Part shown: positions 53,324-61,541 of the stretch, piece after piece | How the letters are laid out: each line of letters begins with the position of its first letter | Numbering within the stretch: position 1 is the first letter of the stretch | Source: Gordonia rubripertincta | GTDB lineage: Bacteria > Actinomycetota > Actinomycetes > Mycobacteriales > Mycobacteriaceae | NCBI RefSeq assembly: GCF_038024875.1 | Contig: NZ_CP136136.1 | Location: forward strand, 3,720,001 to 3,784,000 | DNA: 64,000 nt | Direction: 5' to 3' | Notes under the pieces: model-generated | What the model was told of the DNA's origin: nothing | Seen by the model: only the letters and a program-made list of their open reading frames with translations | Databases searched by the model: none | Made by a program: the position numbers and the translations under genes

Positions 53324-55775
53324 TCAGGCGATGACACCTCGTTCCCGAAGATCGGCGAGTTGCTCTGCGGAGTAACCGAATTTGCCGAGCACGGAATCGG
53401 TGTGCTGTCCGATGGTGCAGCCAGCATCGGCCTTGGTGGCCGACCGCGAGAAATGCAGCATCGGCGCGATCCGACGGTGTTCGTCGAAGATCGGGCTCAC
53501 GGCGTCGACGCTGTAGCCCGCCTCGTAGTACTCGTCGCTCTGCAACAGGGCCTCGGAGTTGCGCTCGGTGACCTCAACGCAACCCACGTCCTGGGACTGC
53601 AATTCGGTTTCCCAGTCGAGCTTTGCCCGCTTACCGAAGATCCCGGTAAGCACCTCTGTCAGTTCGGCGTCATGCTCACGGCGCCCCTGGGCAGTGGCGA
53701 AGCGAGCATCGCCGCCGAGATCGACGTAGGGTTCGAGCGCCGTGACGAGCGGGGCCCACTCCGACTCCTTCGGAGCTGCCAGGAACACGAAGCCATCCTC
53801 GGCGGGATAGATGCGGTAGAGCGCATGGATTCCCCAGAAGCCCTCGTCCACGACCGGCAGACTGGTGGCGCCGTCGTACTCGTTGTTGAGGTGCATCAGC
53901 GCGCCCAGAGCCGAACCCAGCATGGTCGTCGTGATGCCGTCCATCGACGTGCCGCGATCGCGGGCGTAGAGGCCGAGCATGATCGTTGACGCCACCCCGA
54001 GCGCTGCGACGCCATCGGCCTGAGCCACCGGAACAGCGTTGGCCGCGTGCAAGATGCGCGCTCCGTTGCGGATCTCCTCGTCGGAATGCGGCGTGTCGTT
54101 GCGCCCCCGGCCGTCGACCGACGCCAATCCCATTGCCGCACCGACCGAGGGTGCGTATGCCGGTCGAGCGCCGTACGGGCCGTCGACGCCATAACCCACT
54201 GCGCTGATGTAGACGAGGTCGGGTTTGATGGACTTCAGCGTCTCCTCGTCGACACGGGTCCGCTTGGCGGCGCCGGCACGGAAACACTGGAGCACGACAT
54301 CGACGCCCTTGACGAGCTCGTGGACAATCGCCTGCCCCTCCTCCGAGCGGAGGTCCACCACGACGCTCTCCTTGCCCTGCAACACCTTCGCGCCACCTGC
54401 CTCGGGGAACGGCACCAGCACACGGATATTGTCGCCACCGGCCTCCTCGATCTTGATCACCCGCGCACCGAGGTCGGTCAGGAGGGTCGCACCGTACGGC
54501 CCGGCGAACATCACGCCGAACTCGAGGATGGTGATTCCTTCCAGAGGAAGCCCGGATGACGCGTCCGTAGAGCTACCGACAGGGGTCGCCGCGGCAGCGA
54601 GCGCACGGAGCTCGGCGCTGTGGTCGCCGGGCATCGGCGCCGCGGTCGGCTCGGTGAGCGGGCGCCCGTTCACCTGTATCTGGGGTGGACGGCTGCTTGA
54701 CCGGCCCCAGTACCGGATGCTCGACGGTGATCGCCCGACCTTCGTGCACCACCTGCGGATGCTCGAACGCACCTGTCGGCGTGCGGAAGACCTCGGCACT
54801 GACATCCGGGTTGCGCTCGAAGGCCTCCTGCCACTCGGCAAGGCTCCGCTGCCCCACGCGCGAGATCATCTCCCACCAGAACTCCTGGCGCAGGTCCGGA
54901 TCCTCGAGGACCGGGAAGCCCTTCCATTTCGGATCGGCCAGCCATTCGATGAGACCGAGTTCGGTGAGCCACGCCTGCATCAATCGTGGTGCGGTCTGGG
55001 CGAATTGGAGCCACGTGCCGTCGCTGCTCGGTGCGATGAGCAGGGCGAACAGCAGCGGAGCAGCGGGCCTGCCCTGATCGTCGTAAGCCACATCCTGAGG
55101 CGTGTATGCCCCTGGGTAGCGTTCCAAGACCATCTCGTAGAACCAGTTGTACGGGTCCATCGCGCCGATCCCGAGTACGAGATTGGACTCGACCACCTGC
55201 CCGTGGCCGCTGCGTTCGCGTTCATGCAGCGCGGCGAGCACTCCGTGCACAGCACACTGTGCCGCACCCCACGACGCATACGGCACGGACACGTACGCGG
55301 GACCCGGCCGCGAGGTGAGTTGACGTTTGTTGTGCAACACGCCCGCTTTCGCCATGACCAGTCCCTCGTAGCCCTTGTAGTGACTCCACGGGCTGTTGGA
55401 GCCCCAGCCGGTGATGCTGGCGACCACGAGGCGCGGATAGTCGGCGGAGAGCCGCTCTGCGGTCATCCCGAGACGCTCGGCGGTCGACGGCCGCATGGTG
55501 CTCACCATGACGTCGGCTTCCGCCAGCAAGCCACGAAGCACGTCACGGTCGGAGTCGTCGTGGACGTCGAGGGTGATGCTGCGGCGGCTGCGCAGCAGCC
55601 CCGGCCAACCCCGATAGTCACGCACGGGGCTGCCACCCAGAGGTTCCACCATGATCACGTCGGCTCCGGCATCGGCGAAGAACTGACTGAACTGAGCGCC
55701 GGGCAGCGTGCTCGACAGGTCGACGACGCGAAGTCCGGCAAGCGGTGCGACAGCAGGATCGGGGGTCACATTCAT
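53324..55775 (-). pseudogene. Two-domain CaiB/BaiF CoA-transferase, frameshifted
   Basis: Two class III CoA-transferase domains lie in tandem. The first (from ATG 55775) starts LAGLRVVDLSSTLPGAQFSQ, with GADVIMVEPLGGSP; the second starts LEGITILEFGVMFAGPYGAT with DLGARVIKIEEAGGD. They are joined across a GGGG run (54681-54684); dropping one base fuses VKQPST to QIQVNGRPLTEP and gives about 816 residues, a known layout for actinobacterial fused transferases. The catalytic Asp of the family, normally in a G-F-D context, reads KGYEGLVMAKAG in domain 1 and PAYAPSVGAAMG in domain 2, so it is Glu and Ala. The frameshift is probably an error. Confidence 0.78.
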
Positions 55776-55913
55776 CGTGGAGCTCTCACTTCGGTCGTCG
55801 GACTGTGATCGTTGCCACTCATCCTGCCCAATCGGGCACGGATGGCGCAAGGATTTTCGACTAATTCATTAAACTATTTCGTGACCGGAGACGGCTACCG
55901 AGAGTCGCCCCAT

Positions 55914-55929
55914 ATACATTTAACTGATT
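55914..55929. promoter_or_regulatory. Island operator site 7 (thioesterase / CoA-transferase)
   Basis: ATACATTTAACTGATT matches the consensus at 13 of 16 positions, including TTAACTGATT. It directly abuts a -10 box TATACT (55929-55934), which lies six bases before the GTG of the thioesterase gene. Confidence 0.58.
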
Positions 55930-55940
55930 ATACTGGTTCC

Positions 55941-56822
55941 GTGGCAGTCGAGACTACGCACGACGCATTGAGCCGACCGATCCCGGAGCGGATCGCGCTC
56001 GTGGAGGTCGGACCTCTGCGATTCCGGGGTGGCGTCAGCCCGGGTCCGCCGACGCGCACCTACGGCGGTGAGGTCGCCGCCCAATCCGTGCTCGCCGCCT
56101 ACCGAACGGTTTCGGCCGATCGCGACATCCATGCGGCACATATGCATTTCCTGCTCCCCGGCGACACCACCGTCCCGGTGGAGTTCGAGGTCGAGGAGAG
56201 CCGAGATGGCCGGTCGTTCAGCTCCCGACACGTCCGGGCGTCCCAGGCCGGTCGGGTAATCTTCACCATGACCGCGTCATTCCAGCGGCCGGAGAAAGGG
56301 TTGGAACACCAGGTACCACGGCTGGACGCACCTCGGCCCGAGACCCTTCCCACCCCCGAGGAGATGTTCGCCGACGATACCGAGAACCTGGAGTGGGTCC
56401 GCTGGCTGACCGACAGCATCGATGTGGACGCCCGGTTCCCGATGTTGCCGGCACGATCCTCGGCCGCGCGTGGCCATCGCGTGGACCCCCGACAGAGCGT
56501 CTGGCTGCGATCGCGGCGCCGTGTGGGCACGACGTCGGCCGACCGCGATGCCGCACTCGCCTACATCTCCGACCTCCTGCTGCTCTCCGCAGCACTCGGG
56601 CCGCACCAGCTGACGCTGCAGGGCGGCGAACTCCAGTTCGCGACCGTCAGTCACTCGATCTGGTTTCACGCGCCGCTGTCGGTTGAGGACTGGTTCCTGT
56701 ACGAACAGGACTCGCGATGGGCGGGTTCGAGCCGCGCGCTGTGTCGCGGGGAGATGTTCGACGGGACCGGCCGGCTGTGTGCGACGACGATGCAGGAGGG
56801 ACTCATCCGGGTCCGGTCCTGA
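55941..56822 (+). CDS. Acyl-CoA thioesterase (TesB-like)
   Basis: 293 residues with two hot-dog halves. GPPTRTYGGEVAAQSVLAAY and HAAHMHFLLPGDTTVPVEFE are the N-terminal marks; the C-terminal half has ATVSHSIWFHAPLSVEDWFL. TesB enzymes hydrolyse acyl-CoA to free acid and CoA. In many relatives the last block reads DHSMWFH with a catalytic Asp; here it is Ser, so activity may be altered. The GTG at 55941 has no ribosome binding site and lies just after a TATACT box, which suggests a leaderless message. It faces the CoA-transferase gene across operator site 7. Confidence 0.83.
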   Translation: MAVETTHDALSRPIPERIALVEVGPLRFRGGVSPGPPTRTYGGEVAAQSVLAAYRTVSADRDIHAAHMHFLLPGDTTVPVEFEVEESRDGRSFSSRHVRASQAGRVIFTMTASFQRPEKGLEHQVPRLDAPRPETLPTPEEMFADDTENLEWVRWLTDSIDVDARFPMLPARSSAARGHRVDPRQSVWLRSRRRVGTTSADRDAALAYISDLLLLSAALGPHQLTLQGGELQFATVSHSIWFHAPLSVEDWFLYEQDSRWAGSSRALCRGEMFDGTGRLCATTMQEGLIRVRS

Positions 56823-56975
56823 CAGTTCGTGCAGATCCGGTGACCGATGCCGGGCCGAGAATCCGCACCCGGACTCGTGGTGTGCGCGACACGGGAGACC
56901 GACCAAGGTGCGACGATTCACGACACCGGGCGGGGACCCGAATGTGTGACACCTATAAACGGTACATTTATCTAC

Positions 56976-57794
56976 ATGTCTGTCGCAGCTACAGGATCGT
57001 CCGCCGAGGCCCCGCGGGTCGGCACGGTGATGCGCGCCCCCAAGACCGCCGAACTCATCGCCGGACATCTGCGTCGCCAGATCGTGAGAGGTGAGCTGAT
57101 CCCCGGCGAGACTCTACCCCCGGAGATGCAGCTCATGGAGCAGTTCGGGGTGTCGCGGCCAACGCTGCGAGAAGCATTCCGGATTCTGGAAGCGGAGAGC
57201 CTCATCGGAGTACGCCGCGGTGCCCGCGGCGGAGCACAGGTTCTCGCGCCCGACCCGATGGTCGCCGCGCGACACGTCGCGTTGCTCCTACAACTTCAGG
57301 GCACCACGATCCAGGACGTCTATGAGGCGCGCATGGTGTCCGAGCCGGTCTGTGCCGGCATGCTGGCCAGGATCCGAACCGACGAGGATCTCGCTGACCT
57401 GCAAGAAGTGGTCGCCAAGCTCTCCTCATTGATCAAGTCTGCTCCGGAGCAGACACCGGACATGTCTCAGTGGAGCGCGACCACATACCGATTTCACGAA
57501 TTACTCCTGCAGCGATGCGGCAACAAGACCCTCGCGGTGCAGGGCGCCGTGCTCGCCGACATCGTGGAAACCCACCTGGCCCGCACCATCTCTCAGGGGA
57601 TGAGCCGGGAGCAACAGGCGCAACCGCCGAGCATCGACAAGACTCTGCGCTCCTACCGGAAAATGGTTCGCCTGATCGAAGCACGGGACGGCGACGGCGC
57701 CGAAAAGCATTGGCGGTCCCACATGCAGATCGCCGCCAAATACCTGTTCATGTTCGATCCGCAGAACATGCCGCTCGTCGATCTCTTCAGCTGA
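56976..57794 (+). CDS. GntR-family (FadR/FCD-type) regulator
   Basis: 272 residues. Residues ~20-90 are the winged helix: LRRQIVRGELIPGETLPPEM, then FGVSRPTLREAFRILEAESL and a RRGARGGAQV wing. The remaining ~170 residues are all-helical, in the style of FCD effector domains (YEARMVSEPVCAGMLARI). Such regulators sense acids or acyl-CoAs. It is next to the thioesterase gene and is one of three candidates to read the island operator. ATG 56976 lacks a Shine-Dalgarno site, so a leaderless start is possible. Confidence 0.88.
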   Translation: MSVAATGSSAEAPRVGTVMRAPKTAELIAGHLRRQIVRGELIPGETLPPEMQLMEQFGVSRPTLREAFRILEAESLIGVRRGARGGAQVLAPDPMVAARHVALLLQLQGTTIQDVYEARMVSEPVCAGMLARIRTDEDLADLQEVVAKLSSLIKSAPEQTPDMSQWSATTYRFHELLLQRCGNKTLAVQGAVLADIVETHLARTISQGMSREQQAQPPSIDKTLRSYRKMVRLIEARDGDGAEKHWRSHMQIAAKYLFMFDPQNMPLVDLFS

Positions 57795-58112
57795 ACCGGG
57801 CTCGCGGTCCGATCACGGCGATGTCGAGAGAAGGTCGACCGGCACCTCGACGAGCCGGGCCTATACGTATTCGCTGACCGATTTGCCGATGCTGTCGACC
57901 CGGAGGTTGCTCGATCCACCGCGGCCCAACAGTTGCGGAAGTACGAGGTGTAGACATACCGGCTATGGCACGATGTCGCGCTCGAGGCGCAGGGCTGTCC
58001 ACGCTTGTGGCGACCACCAATCCCCGATTCTCCCCGAGATGTGCTGCACGCGCTGCAGATCACGCTGTCAACGGCCGCCCCGTGGCGGAACCTGCAGACC
58101 ACACATCGCATC
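57795..58112. other. Gene-poor spacer with a short C-terminal remnant
   Basis: About 320 bases between convergent genes. One frame, ending in a stop near 57953, encodes EPGLYVFADRFADAVDPEVA and a short helix, which looks like the last part of an older protein that I cannot identify. Nothing else is supported here. Confidence 0.4.
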
Positions 58113-59345
58113 TCACGCAAGCGCAAGAGTGGTTAGTATGTCCGGTCCGAATGCCTCCTCGCCGATACTCCACGGTCCTGCGTGTATCGCGGTCAGCGCC
58201 TGGCCCAGTTCGGGCCGGCGCGCGAGCACTTTGAGCACCCGTGCCCGGCGGGTATCCCGATCCGACATTCCGAATCCGCTGACGAGATCAGCCAGTGCGG
58301 TGCTGAAACGCAGTCGTCTCATCCGCTCGGTCCGTTCCACTGCATAGGCCGCAAGCACCTCCGGACCCCACCGCTGATTGTCCAGCAGCACCTCCGACAA
58401 CACACGCGCATCACGCAGACCGATGCTCAGCCCCTGCGCGGTCACCGGGTTGCTCCACCCGGCAGCGTCGCCGACGAGGGCGGCGCCGGGCATCGCCGGT
58501 GTGCTGGTCCACGAATCGCACATCGGGAAGGTTGCACAAGGTCCGACAGGTGTCGACTCGGCGAGACGGTCCGAATCCGGGAAGATCGGGGTGCGGTACG
58601 CCTCCAGGAAGGCGGTGATCGCCTCACGTCCGGTCAGCGGTTCCGGATCGTCAACGTGGCGACCCACGTACAGACGCAAACGGTTGTCGGCTCGTGGAAT
58701 CACGATGAACTGGTTGCGTCCGTCCACGGCGATCGTCGTCACACGCCGATCCCAGACTCCGGCGTCGTCGACGAGCATCCCGGTGAGTTTCACGCGCGCC
58801 TGAGTCGACGCCATCTCGACACCAAGCGCAGCGCGCGTCGTCGAGAACTTTCCGTCGGCCGCGATGATCAACCGGCATGAGATCTCTTCGGTGCGCCCAT
58901 CGAGTTCGCACGTGACGACCGGACTGTCCCCGGCCCGAACCGTCGATCTGCGAACACCGCGGTAGAGGGTGGCACCTTCTTTCACCGCGGCATCGGCAAG
59001 GGCCTCGCGTAGTTCCGGATGACCGATCCCGATCACTCCCGGTGCGCCCGGTGCCGCATCCGACAGGTCCGTAGCCAACTCCTGTGCGCCCGAAACGGTC
59101 AGCGCGGCGTCGTACGGGACCATGCGTGTGATGACGGAGACGCCGTCGGCGTCCATGATTGCGCCATCCACACCCAGTGCGGCCGCCTCGAGGAACCCCC
59201 ACGGAACGATCGCTTCTCCCCGCACCATGTCGCGGTAGGACGACTCCCGCTCGAGGACCACGACACCCACGTCCGCGGCAGCGAGTCTGGCCGCGAGCGC
59301 GCTGCCGGCGACTCCTCCGCCGACGATGACGACATCAGTCTTCAT
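58113..59345 (-). CDS. FAD-dependent monooxygenase, class A
   Basis: 410 residues: the dinucleotide motif VVIVGGGVAGSALAARLAAA at the N-terminus, a RGEAIVPWG region, the middle-strand IIAADGKFSTTR (the DG motif) and LVGDAAGWSNPVTAQGLSIG (the GD motif) for FAD ribose binding. These enzymes hydroxylate or oxygenate aromatic, alicyclic or isoprenoid substrates, or reduce geranyl-type bonds in some relatives. ATG 59345 faces the TetR gene, with a clear palindrome between. Supplies an oxygenation step for the island (inference). Confidence 0.88.
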   Translation of the reverse strand: MKTDVVIVGGGVAGSALAARLAAADVGVVVLERESSYRDMVRGEAIVPWGFLEAAALGVDGAIMDADGVSVITRMVPYDAALTVSGAQELATDLSDAAPGAPGVIGIGHPELREALADAAVKEGATLYRGVRRSTVRAGDSPVVTCELDGRTEEISCRLIIAADGKFSTTRAALGVEMASTQARVKLTGMLVDDAGVWDRRVTTIAVDGRNQFIVIPRADNRLRLYVGRHVDDPEPLTGREAITAFLEAYRTPIFPDSDRLAESTPVGPCATFPMCDSWTSTPAMPGAALVGDAAGWSNPVTAQGLSIGLRDARVLSEVLLDNQRWGPEVLAAYAVERTERMRRLRFSTALADLVSGFGMSDRDTRRARVLKVLARRPELGQALTAIHAGPWSIGEEAFGPDILTTLALA

Positions 59346-59374
59346 GCTGACCCAATCCGTTGATTTACTGTCAC

Positions 59375-59391
59375 TAAATGGATAGCATTTA
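59375..59391. promoter_or_regulatory. Operator between monooxygenase and TetR genes
   Basis: TAAATG (59375-59380) and CATTTA (59386-59391) are perfect inverted repeats with a 5-nt spacer (GATAG), midway between the divergent starts at 59345 and 59442. It is unlike the island motif, so the TetR at 59442 probably has its own target here. Confidence 0.55.
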
Positions 59392-59441
59392 CCCATAATT
59401 AATGGAAGTCCCCCTTGAGATCAGGACATACTGGAGGTGCA

Positions 59442-60047
59442 ATGCCAAGGCAGCGCGGCGGAGTCCAATCGGCGCCGTTGGCAACCGCCGACATTCTCGA
59501 TGCAGCGCTACGCGTGGTCGAGCGCTCGTCCCTGGACGCACTGACGGTGCGCGCCGTCGCCGACGAATGCGGAGTCACACCGCCGGCAATTCACTACCAC
59601 CTCCGTGGCGAGCGCGATCTGGCAACACTCGTCGTCGAGGCGGTGGCACGCGAGATCACGGTACGGTTGGACCCGTCGACCTCGTGGCAGGATCAATACA
59701 TCGAACTCGTCCTGGCCATGGACAGAACCTTCCTCCGTTACCCCGGAACCGGCGCCCGAGCACTGACGGCGACTGGAAAGTCTCCGGCGGCAAGTAAACT
59801 CACCGAGACCGCACTCGACATCCTGCGAGGCGCCGGGTTCGGCGAGCAGGAATGCGTCGAGATCTTCGCCGCGACCTATTTTCTGTACGTGGGTTGGCTC
59901 TCAACGCGGCAGATGGCCCAGAGCGACGCCATCCACCCATCTCTGGCCGCGGCCGGGATCTCGGCGCCGGAGCGGGTGCAGACCGAGCCATTGATCGCAT
60001 CATTGGAATGCATTTTCACTGGACATGTACCACGACAAGGGAGTTGA
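59442..60047 (+). CDS. TetR/AcrR family regulator
   Basis: 201 residues. The helix-turn-helix is ILDAALRVVERSSLDALTVR then ADECGVTPPAIHYHLRGERD (residues ~17-60), where IHYHLRGERDL corresponds to the LYYHFxxKxxL signature. The C-terminal helices are those of a ligand-binding domain. ATG 59442 has GGAGG four bases upstream. Divergent to the monooxygenase gene, whose expression it likely controls. Confidence 0.88.
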   Translation: MPRQRGGVQSAPLATADILDAALRVVERSSLDALTVRAVADECGVTPPAIHYHLRGERDLATLVVEAVAREITVRLDPSTSWQDQYIELVLAMDRTFLRYPGTGARALTATGKSPAASKLTETALDILRGAGFGEQECVEIFAATYFLYVGWLSTRQMAQSDAIHPSLAAAGISAPERVQTEPLIASLECIFTGHVPRQGS

Positions 60048-60052
60048 CCGAC

Positions 60053-60403
60053 GTGACCGACAAAACCACAAACTGGGTGACCGACTACTACGCCGCATGG
60101 GATTCGGCAGACGTCGATCAAATTGTGAACTGGTTCGCCGACGACATCGTGTTGGAGGATGTGCCGATGGCCCACGTCGCATCGGGACCCGAGCAGGCAC
60201 GCGAATTCGTCGAACACGCAATCGCACTCACCCCGGGAACCACCTACGAAGTGGTGAACAGCGTGGTCACCGACGACGCCTTCGCCACGGAGTGGATCAT
60301 GCGGCCCGCGGGCCTGCGTGGATCATCGGTCGGCGCGATTCGCGACGGCAAGATCGTGAACAATCGGGACTACTGGAATGCGGGCGGTCGCAGCCAGATG
60401 TGA
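60053..60403 (+). CDS. NTF2-like (SnoaL/limonene-epoxide-hydrolase-like) protein
   Basis: 116 residues, a small alpha+beta cone: WVTDYYAAWDSADVDQIVNW, FADDIVLEDVPMAHVASGPE, then strands and a final GKIVNNRDYWNAGG. The fold is shared by ketosteroid isomerase, SnoaL and limonene-epoxide hydrolase; the NRDYW end is common. It could open epoxides, isomerise enones or only bind ligand. GTG 60053 is preferred with GGGAG nine bases upstream; a TTG at 60044 overlaps the TetR stop. Part of the TetR operon. Confidence 0.78.
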   Translation: MTDKTTNWVTDYYAAWDSADVDQIVNWFADDIVLEDVPMAHVASGPEQAREFVEHAIALTPGTTYEVVNSVVTDDAFATEWIMRPAGLRGSSVGAIRDGKIVNNRDYWNAGGRSQM

Positions 60404-60523
60404 CGTGCGCTGATCGATACGCCAGTCGACAACCGGTGCGGTTGCCACGGCAAACACTTACGATACGGGAGCCGTCCGTGATGGATGTCTCGGGTGCCGA
60501 GGTCTGACTGGGAGGATGGACGC

Positions 60524-61144
60524 ATGACTGCGGTTGACAACACGCAAGGGCGGCCGCGCGACCCGGAGGTCACGCGACGAATCACCGAGGCGGCCCTGCT
60601 CGAGTACAGCCGCACCGGCTGGGCGGCGTTCACCATGGACGGCGTCGCGCGCCGCGCGGGAGTCGGGAAGGCGGCCCTTTACCGGCGCTGGAAGTCAAAG
60701 GAAGGGCTCTTGGTCGATGCGCTGGAGGCTCGGTCACAACCAGTGACGGAGACAGTCGATCAGGGCGACTTTCGGTCCGACACGATCGCGCTGGCAGCCG
60801 AATTGATGTGCCACTTTCTGGACCCGGCGGGATGGGCCACCTTGCGTATTGCCGTGGACGCCGCCGACAACACCGCGCCGCTCGCGCAGTTCTACGAGCG
60901 AATAGTGCTGGCGCACCGAGAAGCAGTGGCCCGCTTCTTCGAGCGCAATGTCGCACGCGGCGCGCTGTCACCCGGCGCCTCAGCCGCCGCACTCGCCGAA
61001 TGCCTGTTCGGCGCCGTCTTCATGCACGTCCTCGCAATGGCCCCGGCCGACCGCACCGCGGCCCGTGACTCGGCCATCGAGCACGTGACGCCTCTGGTCG
61101 ACCTGCTCCTCAACGGAGTATCCACAGAACACGCTCGAGACTGA
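60524..61144 (+). CDS. TetR/AcrR family regulator
   Basis: 206 residues. The DNA-binding helices are ITEAALLEYSRTGWAAFTMD then RRAGVGKAALYRRWKSKEGL, the latter a very good TetR signature (AALYRRWxSKEGL). The C-terminal domain is helical. ATG 60524 lies eight bases after GGAGG; GTG 60485 is less likely. It follows the NTF2-like gene and precedes the ferredoxin and P450 genes, so it may control oxidative genes or be one reader of the island motif. Confidence 0.88.
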   Translation: MTAVDNTQGRPRDPEVTRRITEAALLEYSRTGWAAFTMDGVARRAGVGKAALYRRWKSKEGLLVDALEARSQPVTETVDQGDFRSDTIALAAELMCHFLDPAGWATLRIAVDAADNTAPLAQFYERIVLAHREAVARFFERNVARGALSPGASAAALAECLFGAVFMHVLAMAPADRTAARDSAIEHVTPLVDLLLNGVSTEHARD

Positions 61145-61322
61145 GCGGCACCGCCGCGCGACACATCCACGTTCCATCACCGAACTCACGAAACGCGTTT
61201 CCGACGCGGGACAGTGTCTACACAAAACACTTGCGGACGATTCCCGTTCCGTATATTGTGACTGTGATCCACACCATACAGATGACCTATTAATCTGTTT
61301 TTCGATCGACCGGAGGTCGAGA

Positions 61323-61514
61323 ATGAGACTGTCGATCGAGCCGAGCGCGTGCCAGGGCCACGCTATGTGCAGCGTGACGGCACCAGCACTCGTTGATTTC
61401 GACGACGAGGGCCACGCCGTACCCCACCACGAGACGCTGCCCGACCACCTCATCGACGCCGCGCGACGGGTGCGGCTGTCTTGCCCGGAAAAGGCAGTCT
61501 CCCTTGTTGATTGA
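61323..61514 (+). CDS. Ferredoxin ([3Fe-4S] type, P450 partner)
   Basis: A 63-residue protein with the cysteine spacing of single-cluster ferredoxins that serve P450s: the C-x5-C pair in SACQGHAMCSV (the middle cluster ligand position is His-containing QGHA rather than Cys) and a later Cys in LSCPEKAVSL. Such proteins pass electrons from a reductase to the P450. A CGGAGG site precedes ATG 61323. The P450 gene follows 27 bp later. No ferredoxin reductase gene is seen in the window. Confidence 0.92.
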   Translation: MRLSIEPSACQGHAMCSVTAPALVDFDDEGHAVPHHETLPDHLIDAARRVRLSCPEKAVSLVD

Positions 61515-61541
61515 TCCCTGATCACTCCAGAGAAGGTGTCC

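Noticed and set aside
59354..59369. AATCCGTTGATTTACT as an eighth island operator.
   Set aside because: Only 11 of 16 positions match and symmetry is lost. The nearby TAAATG/CATTTA palindrome is a better operator.
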